DNA from: an uncultured Selenomonadales bacterium
GTDB lineage: Bacteria; Bacillota; Negativicutes; Selenomonadales; Selenomonadaceae
Direction of reading: 5' to 3'
Assembly: GCA_900321035.1 (NCBI GenBank)
Contig: ONUH01000020.1
Coordinates: 1 to 34,223 of the forward strand
Length of the DNA: 34,223 bases
Shown: one piece after another, positions 7,684 through 15,642 of the stretch
Numbering within the stretch: position 1 is the stretch's first letter
Layout of the letters: every line of letters begins with the position of its first letter
Position numbers and translations under genes: made by a program
Notes under the pieces: generated by a model
Seen by the model: the letters and a program-made list of their open reading frames with translations, nothing else
What the model was told of the DNA's origin: nothing
The model's database searches: none

Positions 7684-8271
7684 ATGAAAGTCATCGGAAT
7701 CAACGGCAGCCCCCACAGGGAGGGAAACACCGCGATCATCATTCGCGAAGTGTTCCATGTGCTGGAAGCGCACGGCATCGATACGGAGTTTATCCAGCTC
7801 GGAGGCTCCGGGATACGTCCCTGCCTCGGCTGCTTCCAATGCTGCGAGTTGAAAAACGGGGAATGTATCATCAAGACGGATATTTGCAACGAAATTCTCG
7901 AAAAGATGAAAGCGGCGGAGGGCATCATTCTCGGCTCGCCCGTCTATACCTCCGATGTCACGCCGGAAGTCGCCGCGCTGATCGACCGGGGCGCGCTGGT
8001 GTCTTACGGCGCGGGGGGAGGGATGCTCAGGCACAAGGTCTGCGCCTCGGTGACGGCGGTGCGCCGCGCGGGCGGTATGCACGCCTTTGACACGATGAAT
8101 CACTTTTTCCATATCACGGAAGGGATTCTCGTGGGCGCGGCCTACTGGAACATGGTTTATGGCCTCGCGCCCGGCGACGTGCGAAAAGACGAGGAGGGCA
8201 TGGCAAACATGAGAAACCTTGGCGAGAACATGGCGTGGCTCTTGGAACGGATTCACGCCAAGGAACAATAA
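7684..8271 (+). CDS. Flavodoxin-fold NAD(P)H-dependent oxidoreductase with Isf-like cysteine motif
   Basis: 195 aa, start ATG 7684, with GAGGTG overlapping the stop of the previous gene. GINGSPHREGNT at 5-16 is the FMN-phosphate loop of the NADPH-dependent FMN reductase/iron-sulfur flavoprotein superfamily. Cys47, Cys50, Cys53 and Cys61 form CX2CX2CX7C, the compact motif that binds a 4Fe-4S cluster in archaeal Isf proteins (family knowledge). LGSPVYTSDVTPEV is the second flavin contact. It is cytoplasmic and probably reduces quinones, nitro- or other electrophilic compounds. It is translated in tandem with a second protein of the same type. Confidence 0.85.
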   Translation: MKVIGINGSPHREGNTAIIIREVFHVLEAHGIDTEFIQLGGSGIRPCLGCFQCCELKNGECIIKTDICNEILEKMKAAEGIILGSPVYTSDVTPEVAALIDRGALVSYGAGGGMLRHKVCASVTAVRRAGGMHAFDTMNHFFHITEGILVGAAYWNMVYGLAPGDVRKDEEGMANMRNLGENMAWLLERIHAKEQ

Positions 8272-8290
8272 AAGCAACGGGGGATAACAC

Positions 8291-8827
8291 ATGGGAAAGA
8301 AAATTTTGGTTTTGTCTGGCAGCCCGCGCAAGGGCGGGAACTCCGATTACCTCTGCGACCGATTTATAGCGGGGGCGCAAGAAGCGGGTCACGAGGCGGC
8401 AAAAATCTTTATCAGCGGGAAGAAGGTAGGCTATTGCCGCGCCTGCTACGCTTGCAAAAACACGGGAAAATGCGTGCAGAAGGACGACATGGAGGAGATT
8501 CTCGCGAAGATGTTGGCAGCAGACGTGCTTGTACTGGCATCGCCCGTGTATTTTTATTCCATCGACGCCCAGATTAAGACGGTGCTCGACCGCACACTGG
8601 CGCGGTGGACGGAGCTCAGGGACAAGGAATTTTATTATATCCTGACGGCGGGGGAAGACGAGGAAGCCATTATGCAGCGTTTCCTCGAATGTTTCCGGGG
8701 CTTCGCGGATTGCTTCCGGGGAAGCACGGAGAAAGGAGCGATTCTCGCCCACGGGCTTTACGAGAAAAATGACGCGAAAGGCTCGCCCTTTGAGGCGCAG
8801 GCGTATGAAATGGGGAAAGGAATATGA
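8291..8827 (+). CDS. Flavodoxin-fold NAD(P)H-dependent oxidoreductase, second copy
   Basis: 178 aa, start ATG 8291 after AACGGGGG. SGSPRKGGNS (9-18) is the FMN loop, and Cys49, Cys52, Cys55 and Cys61 form CX2CX2CX5C as in Isf-type iron-sulfur flavoproteins. LASPVYFYSIDAQIKTVLDR is typical of the family. It is a diverged relative of the preceding gene, and the pair may form a heterodimer or differ in substrate. The stop overlaps the start of the next gene by 4 nt (ATGA), indicating translational coupling with an exported protein. Confidence 0.85.
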   Translation: MGKKILVLSGSPRKGGNSDYLCDRFIAGAQEAGHEAAKIFISGKKVGYCRACYACKNTGKCVQKDDMEEILAKMLAADVLVLASPVYFYSIDAQIKTVLDRTLARWTELRDKEFYYILTAGEDEEAIMQRFLECFRGFADCFRGSTEKGAILAHGLYEKNDAKGSPFEAQAYEMGKGI

Positions 8828-9660
8828 AATTCGTAAGTGTTGCCAAAGCTGTCGCGTTGACCGGACTTTTTGCGGTGAGCATTTGGGGAGGCGAGGCACT
8901 GGCAATGGACAGAGTCACAATCAGCGATGAAAACTATGCCGCACTGTTCGGGGGCGCACCGATGGAAGAAGCGAAAAACGACCCGGAACTGGCGAACACC
9001 ATGAAGCGTTTCGTTTATGGCGAAATCGCGGCGGCGAGCAATCTTGACACCAAGCACAAGCAGCTTGTGACGATTGTGGTGCTGGCGACCACGCAAAACG
9101 AAAAGCTCCTCACAAAGAATGTGGAGGGAGCTTTGAACGCGGGCGTGACGCCGCTGGAAATTCGGGAGTCGCTCTATCAGGTCGCGCCCTATATCGGCTT
9201 CGGGCGGGTCTTCGACGCGCTGGATACGGCGAACGCGGTTTTCGCGGCACGGGGAATCGCCCTGCCACTCCCGGACCAAGGGACGGTGACGGAGGAAAAC
9301 CGCCTGCAAAAAGGGCTGGACGTGCAAGTTGGCATCTACGGCGAGCGCATCACGAAAATGCGCGAAACCGCGCCGGAGGACGAACGCTTCGTGCAGGACG
9401 GGCTTTCCGGCTATTGCTTCGGCGACACCTATACGCGGGGGACGCTGGACATCAGGGAACGGGAGCTTTTGACGCTGTCCGCGCTGGCGGCTTTGGGTAC
9501 AGAGCCGCAGCTCAAAGGGCATATCGCGGGAAACCTCGCCGTGGGCAACGACCGCAAGACCATCCTCTCCGCCATCGCGGAGGCGCTGCCCTATATCGGT
9601 TTTCCACGAACACTGAACGCAGTCCGCTGTGTCAACGAAGTCATGAATTCGGTGAAATGA
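8824..9660 (+). CDS. Exported carboxymuconolactone decarboxylase family protein (tandem domains)
   Basis: 278 aa with a clear signal peptide (1-27, ending GGEALA). Two carboxymuconolactone-decarboxylase (AhpD-fold) helical domains follow, at about 50-140 and 175-275. Each has the KHKQLVTIVVLA / RERELLTLSALA helix and the repeated YIGF segment. The AhpD CxxC pair is absent; His is kept in LKGHIAGNL. Family members decarboxylate gamma-carboxymuconolactone or act as peroxidases, and are normally cytoplasmic, so export is unusual. Overlap of 4 nt with the flavoprotein gene and co-transcription with exported hydrolases and an exported cupin point to a joint periplasmic pathway. The reaction is unknown. 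Confidence 0.85.
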   Translation: MKFVSVAKAVALTGLFAVSIWGGEALAMDRVTISDENYAALFGGAPMEEAKNDPELANTMKRFVYGEIAAASNLDTKHKQLVTIVVLATTQNEKLLTKNVEGALNAGVTPLEIRESLYQVAPYIGFGRVFDALDTANAVFAARGIALPLPDQGTVTEENRLQKGLDVQVGIYGERITKMRETAPEDERFVQDGLSGYCFGDTYTRGTLDIRERELLTLSALAALGTEPQLKGHIAGNLAVGNDRKTILSAIAEALPYIGFPRTLNAVRCVNEVMNSVK

Positions 9661-9679
9661 TGCGAGGAGGTATTTCTGT

Positions 9680-10546
9680 ATGGAATATGTCGTATTGAAC
9701 GATGGAAATAAGATGCCTATGGAGGGCTTCGGTGTGTTTCAGATTCCCGATGCGGCGGAGTGTGGGAGGGTGACCTATGACGCTATTCGCGTCGGTTATC
9801 GACTAATCGACACGGCGGCTGCCTATATGAACGAAGAAGCCGTGGGAAGGGCTGTCGCGCGGGCGATTGCTGACGGGATTGTCAAACGGGAGGAGCTTTT
9901 TGTCACTACGAAGGTGTGGGTGCAGGATCAAAAAAACGAGGAAACGGCTTATCAGGCGACGAAATCCTCCTTGAAAAAGTTGGGAATGGAATATGTTGAC
10001 CTTCTCTTGCTGCATCAACCGATGGGCGACTACTTCGCAGCTTATCGGGGCATCGAAAAGGCAAAACGGGACGGTCTGACAAAATCCGTCGGCGTGGCGA
10101 ATTACTATCCGGCCATTCTCGCCAATCTCTGCGAGACGGTGGAGACGATCCCCGCCGTGAATCAAATTGAGCTGCATCCTTTCTTCGTTCAAGAGGGGGC
10201 GCTTGCCAATATGAAAGCCTATGGCGTTCAGCCGCAGGCATGGGGACCGTTGGCGGAAGGAAAGCATGGTATCTTCACGGATGATTCGCTGACGACTATC
10301 GGGGAAAAATACGGCAAAACGGCTGCGCAGGTCGCGCTCCGCTGGAACGTGCAGCGGGGCGTCTCGATAATCCCGAAGTCCGTCCATATAGAGCGTATGA
10401 AGCAGAATCTTGCCATTTGGGATTTTGCGTTGACGGAAGAGGAGATGGCTGCGGTGGCGGCCAAAGATTTGGGGCGCAGCGAGATCGTCGATCATGGCAG
10501 TCCCGACTTTGTGAAGATGATTTTGGGTTGGAAAATCCATGGATAA
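9680..10546 (+). CDS. Aldo/keto reductase (2,5-diketogluconate-reductase-like)
   Basis: 288 aa, start ATG 9680 with GAGGAGG upstream. The AKR catalytic tetrad is intact: Asp44 (RLIDTA), Tyr49, Lys78 (FVTTKVW) and His112 (LLLLHQP). The NADPH-binding C-terminus keeps SIIPKSVHIERMKQNL. The substrate binding face (VNQIELHPFF) is that of AKR5-type enzymes, which reduce methylglyoxal, diketogluconate and other aldehydes or ketones. It has no signal peptide, so it is cytoplasmic. It is embedded in the MerR-controlled operon, consistent with aldehyde detoxification. Confidence 0.92.
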   Translation: MEYVVLNDGNKMPMEGFGVFQIPDAAECGRVTYDAIRVGYRLIDTAAAYMNEEAVGRAVARAIADGIVKREELFVTTKVWVQDQKNEETAYQATKSSLKKLGMEYVDLLLLHQPMGDYFAAYRGIEKAKRDGLTKSVGVANYYPAILANLCETVETIPAVNQIELHPFFVQEGALANMKAYGVQPQAWGPLAEGKHGIFTDDSLTTIGEKYGKTAAQVALRWNVQRGVSIIPKSVHIERMKQNLAIWDFALTEEEMAAVAAKDLGRSEIVDHGSPDFVKMILGWKIHG

Positions 10547-10565
10547 AAGAAAAGAGGCGTTTTGT

Positions 10566-11051
10566 ATGAACAAAGTGCAGTTGTTTACGGCGGCTGCCGT
10601 ATTCGGTTTTGGAACGCTGTTCTCTCCAATCGTGCAGGCGGCGGAAGAAGCGGTTCCCACGGAGGAAATCACGGAGGCGCTGGAAACGGAAGGCGGTACG
10701 GTATTCCCCATCGGGAAATCGAACGACGCCTACGCGCAGTATTTCACGGGCAAAAGCTACGTCGCGTCGCTGGCATCCGACAATGTACGTGTCGCGAACG
10801 TGACCTTTGCCCCCGGCTGCATCAACCATTGGCATGTGCATCACGGTTCTTGCCAGATTCTCGTCGGCGTCTCCGGGCGCGGTCGGTATCAAATTTGGGG
10901 AGAAGAACCGAAGGAAATCCGTCCGGGCGAGACGGTGACGATTCCCGCTGAGACAAAACATTGGCACGGTGCGGCGGAAGACGTTTGGTTCCAGCATCTT
11001 GCCATCATGCAAAACGGGGCGACGACAACATGGATGGAGCCTGTAAGCTAA
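10566..11051 (+). CDS. Exported cupin-domain protein
   Basis: 161 aa, start ATG 10566, chosen over the upstream in-frame ATG at 10539 that overlaps the previous gene, because it begins a signal peptide (1-26, cleavage after VQAA). A single conserved cupin barrel follows. Metal ligands are His88, His90 and His92 in NHWHVHHG, Gln97, and His134 in ETKHWHG, with GRGRYQIWGEEP between them. Small cupins of this type are often fused or paired with carboxymuconolactone decarboxylases; here both are separate and both exported. It is the last gene of the operon, followed by a 138-nt gap with a second MerR-type promoter. Confidence 0.88.
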   Translation: MNKVQLFTAAAVFGFGTLFSPIVQAAEEAVPTEEITEALETEGGTVFPIGKSNDAYAQYFTGKSYVASLASDNVRVANVTFAPGCINHWHVHHGSCQILVGVSGRGRYQIWGEEPKEIRPGETVTIPAETKHWHGAAEDVWFQHLAIMQNGATTTWMEPVS

Positions 11052-11110
11052 GCGGAAACGGGAAAATGAACGGATAAAACATCTGCGTATGGGAAACGAT
11101 GAAAAAACGC

Positions 11111-11141
11111 TTGACCGGTAGCCGCTGCCGAGTGGTACAAT
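11111..11141 (+). promoter_or_regulatory. Second MerR-type promoter (19-bp spacer), upstream of the DUF362 gene
   Basis: -35 TTGACC (11111-11116) and -10 TACAAT (11136-11141) are separated by 19 bp. The first 11 bp after CT are identical to the promoter at 5325, and the dyad is CGGTAG-CCG-CTGCCG (11116-11130), one mismatch from perfect. It is very likely controlled by the same MerR regulator. Confidence 0.8.
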
Positions 11142-11189
11142 TATGATATGAATAATTTGGTATCATTTTCAAGGAATGGGGGAAACCGT

Positions 11190-12221
11190 ATGAAAAAACT
11201 TTCCCGGCGTGATTTCATGAAGACGGCGGGTATGGCGGCGCTCGGTCTGAGTTTTGCGGGGATTTCCGGCCTCGCGGCAGGCTGCGGCGGGGCGAAGGCC
11301 GCCGACGGCAAGACGACGGCGGCGGCGAAAGCGGCTGCGTCCGGGCCGGAGTCCGCCGAAAAGGCCAAGGTCTATTTCACCGACAAGATCGACGCCGAGC
11401 ATCTGATCAAGCTCTACCAAAAGGTGAACGCGGAGATTCAGGGCAAGGTCGCCGTCAAGCTGCATACGGGGGAGCCCCACGGACCGAACATCCTGCCCCG
11501 GGACATGGTGCGGGATTTCATGGCGCAGATTCCCGGCGCGACGATCATCGAGGCGAACGTGGCTTACGGCAGTCCCCGCGCTTCCACGGAAGGCCATCGG
11601 GAAACGCTGGAGACGAACGGCTGGACCTTCTGCCCGGTGGACATCATCGACGAGGCGGGCGACGTCAATTTCCCGGTGAAGGACGGGCTGCACCTGAAGG
11701 AAGTGGCGATGGGCGCGCATTTGGCGAATTACGATTCCCTCGTGGTGCTGACCCATTTCAAAGGACACGCGATGGGCGGCTTCGGCGGCTCGCTGAAGAA
11801 TATCGCCATCGGCTGCGCCTCGGGCAAGACGGGCAAGCGTCAGGTCCACGGCGTCGTCGATTACGGCGAATGGGTGACGGGCGAGCTTTTCATGGAGCTG
11901 ATGGCGGACAGCGGCAAAGCGACCTGCGACCATTTCGGAAAGCACATCACGTTCCTGAACGTCCTGCGCCGCATGAGCGTGGACTGCGACTGCGCCGGTA
12001 CGGGCGCCGCCGAGCCGGTGATTCCCGACCTCGGGATGATGGCCTCGACGGATATCCTCGCCATCGACAAGGCGTCCGTCGATATGGTCTACAATTTCGG
12101 CGACGCGCGCAAGAACGACCTGATCGAGCGCATCGAGAGCCGCAAGGGGCTCCGCCAGCTCTCGGCCATGAAGGAACTCAGGATGGGCAGCGATCAGTAT
12201 GAATTGATTGCAATCAGCTGA
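11190..12221 (+). CDS. DUF362-domain protein with Tat/lipoprotein signal
   Basis: 343 aa, start ATG 11190 after AATGGGGGAA. The in-frame ATG at 11148 would sit on the transcription start. The N-terminus has a twin-arginine motif (SRRDFMK, Arg6-Arg7), a hydrophobic core and a lipobox-like LAAGC with Cys32, so it is probably a Tat-exported lipoprotein. The rest is DUF362 (VKLHTGEPHG, HFKGHAMGGFGGSLKNIAIG, CDCAGTGAAEPVIPD). DUF362 proteins are poorly characterised; several occur with ferredoxin domains, and Tat export suggests a folded cofactor-containing protein. It is first behind the second MerR-type promoter and is closed by a terminator at 12231. Confidence 0.87.
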   Translation: MKKLSRRDFMKTAGMAALGLSFAGISGLAAGCGGAKAADGKTTAAAKAAASGPESAEKAKVYFTDKIDAEHLIKLYQKVNAEIQGKVAVKLHTGEPHGPNILPRDMVRDFMAQIPGATIIEANVAYGSPRASTEGHRETLETNGWTFCPVDIIDEAGDVNFPVKDGLHLKEVAMGAHLANYDSLVVLTHFKGHAMGGFGGSLKNIAIGCASGKTGKRQVHGVVDYGEWVTGELFMELMADSGKATCDHFGKHITFLNVLRRMSVDCDCAGTGAAEPVIPDLGMMASTDILAIDKASVDMVYNFGDARKNDLIERIESRKGLRQLSAMKELRMGSDQYELIAIS

Positions 12222-12230
12222 AGGAAAGGC

Positions 12231-12264
12231 AAAAGAGCCTGCCACACGGGACGCAGGCTCTTTT
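12231..12264 (+). terminator. Intrinsic terminator after the DUF362 gene
   Basis: A 12-bp perfect stem (AAAAGAGCCTGC 12231-12242, GCAGGCTCTTTT 12253-12264) with a 10-nt loop, ending in four T. The next gene starts 34 nt later, so it may act as a partial terminator inside the operon. Confidence 0.75.
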
Positions 12265-12297
12265 GGCGGTTCTTATCATGGTTTTCAGGAGCGAATG

Positions 12298-13413
12298 ATG
12301 GAGCGAAGAACGTTTCTTTTCGGGCTTTTGGGCGCTGTCGGTCTCGCGGCGGGCGGCGGCGTCTGGTTTACCAGCCAGCCGAAGTTCGGGCGTCTGCCCT
12401 CCGGTGCGCGGCTGGCGCGGATACAGGCGTCGCCCCATTTCGTGAACGGGAAGTTCCAGTGCCTCGAGCCTGTGGAGGTCATGGCGAAGAACGAAAGCCG
12501 TCTCGCCGCCACGATAAAATTCCTGACGCGGGACAGCAAAGGGCTGACGCCGGAGCAGCCGATGCTGTCGAAAAAGACGGAGATCGCGTCGCTTTCCCGC
12601 GACGAGGACGTCCTGGTCTGGCTCGGCCATTCGTCGTACTATATGCAGCTTGGCGGCCAACGCGTGCTGATCGACCCCGTGTTCTCGGATTACGGCTCGC
12701 CCGTCTTTTTCGTGAACCGCGCCTTTCCCGGCAGCAATATCTATACGGCGGAGGATTTCCCCGAGGTGGACGTGCTGGCGATCACCCACGACCATTGGGA
12801 TCATCTTGACTACGCCAGCGTCATGGCCCTGCGCCCGAAGGTGCGGCATATCGTCTGTCCGCTGGGCGTCGGCGAATATTTCGAGCAGTGGGGCTTCGAC
12901 CCGGCTGCTTTGCACGAGGAGGACTGGGGCGCGGAAATTGAGCTGTCCAAGGATTTCAAGGTGCATATCCTGCCGTCCCAGCATTTCTCCGGGCGGTTCC
13001 TGACCCAGAATCCCACCGAGTGGTGCGGTTTCGCCTTCACGACGCCGAAACGGAAGGTGTTTTTCAGCGGCGACGGCGGCTATGGCGCGCACTTCGCCGC
13101 CATCGGGAAACGCTTCGGCGGCTTCGACCTTGCGGTCATGGAGAACGGCCAGTACAACGAAAGCTGGCACAGGATTCATCTGCTGCCTCCGGAAACGGCG
13201 CAGGCGTCGCAGGACGTGGGCGCGCGTCAGGTCGTGACATCGCACAACGGGAAATTCGCGCTGGCGCTGCATACCTGGAAGGAGCCGTATCTCGAAATGG
13301 CGAAGTACAGCGCGGGCAAGCCTTACGAATGGCTGACGCCGATGATCGGCGAGAAAGTCCGGATCGGAGAAAAGGGGCAGACCTTTTCCCGCTGGTGGGA
13401 AGAGATGATGTAA
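12298..13413 (+). CDS. Metallo-beta-lactamase-fold hydrolase (NAPE-PLD/UlaG-like) with Tat-type N-terminus
   Basis: 371 aa, start ATG 12298, 6 nt after AGGAG (12287-12291). MERRTFLFGLLG carries a twin-arginine motif before a hydrophobic segment, so export or membrane anchoring is likely. The metal-binding motif HDHWDHLD gives His164, His166, Asp168 and His169. Further ligand regions are LPSQHFSGR, FFSGDGGYG and VTSHNGKFALALH. This pattern is that of NAPE-phospholipase D-like and UlaG-like lactonase/phosphodiesterase enzymes. The substrate is unknown. It lies between the DUF362 lipoprotein and a ferredoxin-fused aldo/keto reductase; its stop overlaps an in-frame ATG of the following gene. Confidence 0.88.
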   Translation: MERRTFLFGLLGAVGLAAGGGVWFTSQPKFGRLPSGARLARIQASPHFVNGKFQCLEPVEVMAKNESRLAATIKFLTRDSKGLTPEQPMLSKKTEIASLSRDEDVLVWLGHSSYYMQLGGQRVLIDPVFSDYGSPVFFVNRAFPGSNIYTAEDFPEVDVLAITHDHWDHLDYASVMALRPKVRHIVCPLGVGEYFEQWGFDPAALHEEDWGAEIELSKDFKVHILPSQHFSGRFLTQNPTEWCGFAFTTPKRKVFFSGDGGYGAHFAAIGKRFGGFDLAVMENGQYNESWHRIHLLPPETAQASQDVGARQVVTSHNGKFALALHTWKEPYLEMAKYSAGKPYEWLTPMIGEKVRIGEKGQTFSRWWEEMM

Positions 13414-13448
13414 TGACGCAGATGGATGGAAGAACAGGGGGGAATTTC

Positions 13449-14564
13449 ATGTACTTGGGAGAGGACATCAGGAAGTTAGGCTTTGGCTTGATGCGGCTGC
13501 CGCAGAAGGACGGCGTCATCGACGTGGAGCAGGTGAAGGTCATGGTGGACAAGTTCCTCGCAGCGGGCTTCACTTACTTTGATACGGCGTGGGCCTATCC
13601 GGGCAGTGAGGACGCCATCCGGCAGGCTCTCGTCGAGCGGTATCCGCGGGAGAAATTCCAGCTCGCCACGAAGAATGCGGCATGGATCAACTGCAAGACG
13701 CGGGAGGACGCCGTCGCGCAGTTCGAGACTTCGCTGAAGCAGACGGGCGCGGGCTATTTCGACTTTTACCTGCTGCACAATCTCGGCGAGAGCCGCACGA
13801 AGTTCTTCGACGACTTCGATATGTGGTCCTTCGTGCAGGAAAAGAAGAAGGAAGGCAAGATTCGTCACGCCGGCTTCTCGTTCCATTCCACGCCGGAGGA
13901 ATTAGAGGAAATCCTGAAGGCGCACCCGGAAATGGAATTCGTGCAGCTCCAGATCAACTACGGCGATTGGGAGAACCCGGCTATCCAGTCCCGGGCCTGT
14001 TACGAAACGGCGCGGAAATACGACAAGCCCGTCATCATCATGGAGCCGGTCAAGGGCGGCATGCTGGCGAATCCGCCGGAAAGTGTCAGGGAAATCCTGA
14101 ACGCGGCGGAGCCGGAGTCCTCCTGCGCGTCCTGGGCGGTGCGGTTCGCCGCGAACCTCGACGGGCTGGTCACGGTACTTTCCGGCATGTCCAGCGTCGA
14201 GCAGATGGAGGACAACCTTTCGTATATGAAGGATTTCAAAAAGCTGACGCCGAAGCAGGAAGAAACCATCGAAAAGGCGCGGGAAGCGCTGGCGAAAATC
14301 CCGATCATTCCCTGCACCACCTGCAACTATTGCGCGAAGGTCTGCCCGCAGAACATCGGCGTCTCCGGCTCGTTCACCGCGATGAATTACCTGACGCTGT
14401 ACGGCGACAAAGAGGCGGCGAAGCATCAGGAAAACTGGCTCGTGAACATGCACGGCAAAAAGCCCGCGGCGGACTGCGTGAAATGCGGCGCCTGCGAAAA
14501 GGCGTGCCCGCAGCATATCGCGATTCGCGACGAGCTGGAAAAGGTAGCGAAGGCGCTGGCATGA
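13449..14564 (+). CDS. Aldo/keto reductase with C-terminal 2x[4Fe-4S] ferredoxin domain
   Basis: 371 aa, start ATG 13449, 6 nt after GGGGGG; an ATG at 13413 is in frame but lacks a good ribosome site. The N-terminal AKR barrel keeps FDTAWAYPGSE, ATKNA and LLHNLGE (catalytic Asp, Tyr, Lys, His positions). Two cysteine sets follow at the C-terminus: Cys289/292/295/299 (CTTCNYCAKVCP) and Cys343/346/349/353 (CVKCGACEKACP). Family: AKR Fe-S oxidoreductases common in anaerobes, thought to link ferredoxin-type electron flow to carbonyl reduction. A paralogue lies at 18590. It is last in the operon and followed by a terminator. Confidence 0.92.
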   Translation: MYLGEDIRKLGFGLMRLPQKDGVIDVEQVKVMVDKFLAAGFTYFDTAWAYPGSEDAIRQALVERYPREKFQLATKNAAWINCKTREDAVAQFETSLKQTGAGYFDFYLLHNLGESRTKFFDDFDMWSFVQEKKKEGKIRHAGFSFHSTPEELEEILKAHPEMEFVQLQINYGDWENPAIQSRACYETARKYDKPVIIMEPVKGGMLANPPESVREILNAAEPESSCASWAVRFAANLDGLVTVLSGMSSVEQMEDNLSYMKDFKKLTPKQEETIEKAREALAKIPIIPCTTCNYCAKVCPQNIGVSGSFTAMNYLTLYGDKEAAKHQENWLVNMHGKKPAADCVKCGACEKACPQHIAIRDELEKVAKALA

Positions 14565-14592
14565 TGAAGATATAGCGCAGGCTAATAGGAAA

Positions 14593-14627
14593 GGGGCGGC
14601 TTCGCGGAGGAGCCGCCCCGGTTTTAT
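14593..14627 (+). terminator. Intrinsic terminator after the AKR gene
   Basis: Stem GGGGCGGCT (14593-14601) / AGCCGCCCC (14611-14619), 9-nt loop, followed by GGTTTTATCTTT. It separates the plus-strand operon from the convergent LysR gene. Confidence 0.75.
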
Positions 14628-15496
14628 CTTTGCGAGAGTCTCTCTTTCAGCAGTTCCGCCGCCTTGCTGAACATCTGCCCGGCTTTCCAGATGAAGAAGA
14701 TGCGGCAGAGGCAGGCCGGAGCCAGCGGACGGAAGACGAGACTGCTTTCCTTCGTGAGATTCAGGATGCGGTCGAGGCTCAGGAGATACCCGACGCCCGC
14801 TTCCGCCATCAGGGACGCGTTGTAGATGAGCGTGTAGGTGGCGACGATGTTCAGCTCGCGCTCGTCCTTGCCGAACCAGTTTTTCAGTTCCTTGTTGGCC
14901 AGCGCCTGCTGGGAAAGGAGCAAGGGCAGCCCTTCCAAATCCTCCGGATGAATTTCCGCGAGGGAGGCGAGAGGGCTGTCCTTTTTCATGAAAACGCCCC
15001 AGCGGTCCTCGTGACCGATCTCGATGTACGGATAATTCTGCGGCGGTTCCGGCTCCACCAGGACGCCGAAATCCAGCGTCCCTTTTTCCAGCCGCTCTTT
15101 CACGCCGCTGTCGTCAAGACTGTACAGATGGACGCGGACTTTTGGATAGTCCTGCCGCAGCGCCTGGACGGTCTCGGCGATGATCCGCATGCCCGCCGTC
15201 TCGGCGCAGCCGATGCGGACGCTGCCGCCGACCTCCGCGTCGGCGTGGGTCAGTTCCTCGACGGTCTTGTCCACGAGCTCCTCGATTTCCTCGGCGCGCT
15301 TCTTCAGGAGATACCCCGCCTCCGTCAGCGTGGTGCGGCGTTTGCTCCGCGAAAGGAGCTTGACGCCCAGCTCTTCCTCCAGGTCCATGAGCTGGCGGGA
15401 GAGCGCCGGCTGGGAGATATTCAGCGCCTCGGCGGCCCGGGAAATGTTCTCCGTACGGGCCGTGGCAAGAAAATATTTCAGCACGCGAAATTCCAT
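14624..15496 (-). CDS. LysR-family transcriptional regulator
   Basis: 290 aa, start ATG 15496 with GAGGTG upstream. Residues 1-60 are the LysR winged helix (FLATARTENISRAAEALNISQPALSRQL). Residues about 90-290 are the periplasmic-binding-protein-like effector domain (RIGCAETAGM, LDFGVLVEP). It diverges from the exported hydrolase/MFS operon with a 146-nt intergenic region, the usual position of a LysR activator relative to its target. The inducing ligand is unknown. Confidence 0.93.
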   Translation of the reverse strand: MEFRVLKYFLATARTENISRAAEALNISQPALSRQLMDLEEELGVKLLSRSKRRTTLTEAGYLLKKRAEEIEELVDKTVEELTHADAEVGGSVRIGCAETAGMRIIAETVQALRQDYPKVRVHLYSLDDSGVKERLEKGTLDFGVLVEPEPPQNYPYIEIGHEDRWGVFMKKDSPLASLAEIHPEDLEGLPLLLSQQALANKELKNWFGKDERELNIVATYTLIYNASLMAEAGVGYLLSLDRILNLTKESSLVFRPLAPACLCRIFFIWKAGQMFSKAAELLKERLSQR

Positions 15497-15516
15497 GACG
15501 CTTCACCTCTGTTTCT

Positions 15517-15545
15517 ATTGTAACGGATTTTATCATGCAATTCAA
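15517..15545 (-). promoter_or_regulatory. Promoter of the LysR gene
   Basis: On the minus strand: -35 TTGAAT (15540-15545), 17-bp spacer, -10 TACAAT (15517-15522). The region between this and the divergent promoter contains a repeated ATGCAAT (near 15534 and 15559) that may be the LysR binding site. Confidence 0.65.
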
Positions 15546-15572
15546 TTATGGATTATTATGCAATATATGTAT

Positions 15573-15601
15573 TTGTCATAAAAGGTTTTGTCTTCTATAA
15601 T
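15573..15601 (+). promoter_or_regulatory. Promoter of the hydrolase-MFS operon
   Basis: -35 TTGTCA (15573-15578), 17-bp spacer, -10 TATAAT (15596-15601), near consensus. Start near 15608, leaving a 35-nt leader before ATG 15643. Confidence 0.75.
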
Positions 15602-15642
15602 CAACTGCAGAAAGAAAACAAAACGAAAGAGAGGTTTTTCCC

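Noticed and set aside
13020..13448. N-terminal extension of the ferredoxin-fused AKR into the MBL gene
   Set aside because: The extension is the MBL gene read in another frame; the AKR family start and ribosome site are at 13449.
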